The position numbers and the translations under genes were made by a program. A stretch of DNA of 5,271 nucleotides, taken from Candidatus Hodarchaeota archaeon (GTDB lineage Archaea; Asgardarchaeota; Heimdallarchaeia; Hodarchaeales; Hodarchaeaceae). The notes under the pieces were generated by a model that saw only the letters and a list, made by a program, of their open reading frames with translations, did no database searches and was not told the origin of the DNA. Position 1 is the first letter of the stretch. Every line of letters begins with the position of its first letter. The DNA is taken from NCBI GenBank assembly GCA_016840305.1, contig JAEOSP010000183.1, forward strand, positions 1-5,271. Direction: 5' to 3'. This document shows positions 5,084 through 5,271 of the stretch, in pieces.

Positions 5084-5271
5084 TTTAGACAGTTTTGTCA
5101 TGTTCTACTAGGACTTGTTTGATTCGTGAGAGGAACGAGCCCTCAGTACGAGAGGAACAGGGTTTGGTCGCCTCTAGTTTATGGGTTATCCGGAAGGGTA
5201 TTGCCCAGCAGCCACGCGATAAGAGATAAGTGCTGAATGCATCTAAGCACGAAACTCACCTCGAAAAGACG
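5084..5271 (+). rRNA. 23S rRNA 3'-terminal fragment R4 (cut by window edge)
   Basis: The fragment begins just after the module 3 stop with TTTAGACAGTTTTGTCATG, which resembles helix 93 and the following strand of 23S (GAGACAGTTCGGTC in bacteria). It continues through TTTGATTCGTGAGAGG, an intact sarcin-ricin loop (5145-5155), CAGCCACGCG and ATCTAAGCACGAAACTCACC to AAAAGACG at the window end. It differs from R2 at about nine positions plus one inserted base over some 150 bases, mostly transitions. One pair, C2929/G2954 in R2 against T5182/A5207 here, is a compensatory change in a helix. Whether it is complete downstream, or is the end of a module array, cannot be seen. Confidence 0.9.

Noticed and set aside
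435..5271. CRISPR array or ordinary tandem repeat
   Set aside because: The repeats are long, unequal rRNA fragments with gene-sized spacers, not short identical repeats with uniform spacers.
435..5271. rRNA copies as a simple assembly artefact
   Set aside because: The copies differ in substitutions, hairpin lengths and deletions, and include compensatory changes, so one sequence was not simply repeated. Read mapping would still be needed to settle it.

Overview
The window looks archaeal, most likely from a low-GC Asgard (Heimdallarchaeia-like) genome or an element living in one. The rRNA segments carry archaeal-style 23S signatures: the sarcin-ricin loop followed by GAACAGG, and CAGCCACGCG before the AAGAGATAAGTGCTGAA stretch. 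Gene starts show TATA-like boxes close to the start codon. A truncated coding remnant near the left end has a PGF-type surface-protein anchor of the kind seen in Asgard archaea. The lineage is an inference and no complete marker gene is present.

The striking feature is a direct array of four fragments, all on the + strand, of the 3' end of a 23S rRNA gene: R1 at about 435-664, R2 at about 2840-3283, R3 at about 3882-4008 and R4 from about 5084 to the window end. No complete 23S gene is visible. R2 runs from around helix 93/94 through the sarcin-ricin loop to the 3' end plus a roughly 80-base trailer. R1 keeps only the last part. R3 keeps both ends but has lost about 310 bases internally. R4 is cut by the window edge.

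Between the fragments sit three compact two-gene modules. Module 1 (R1 to R2) is a minus-strand AbiEi/AbiEii type IV toxin-antitoxin operon. Module 2 (R2 to R3) is a minus-strand ribbon-helix-helix antitoxin with a RelE/ParE-type toxin, and the toxin gene carries an in-frame TAA where the family normally has Tyr. Module 3 (R3 to R4) is a plus-strand winged-helix protein followed by a small HEMLH zinc-protease-like protein, a regulator/effector pair that may be a third such system. Terminal stop codons lie 2 to 9 bases from the neighbouring rRNA fragment.

Left of R1 lie the start of a minus-strand zinc-ribbon-like gene that runs off the window, a nested inverted repeat over its start codon, and the surface-protein anchor remnant fused to R1.

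The layout resembles a cassette array whose repeat unit is the 23S rRNA 3' end. A plausible but unproven reading is repeated insertion of small TA-carrying elements at the 3' part of a 23S gene, each bringing or leaving a copy of that 3' end. No integrase, transposase or homing endonuclease is visible here, so the mechanism is open.
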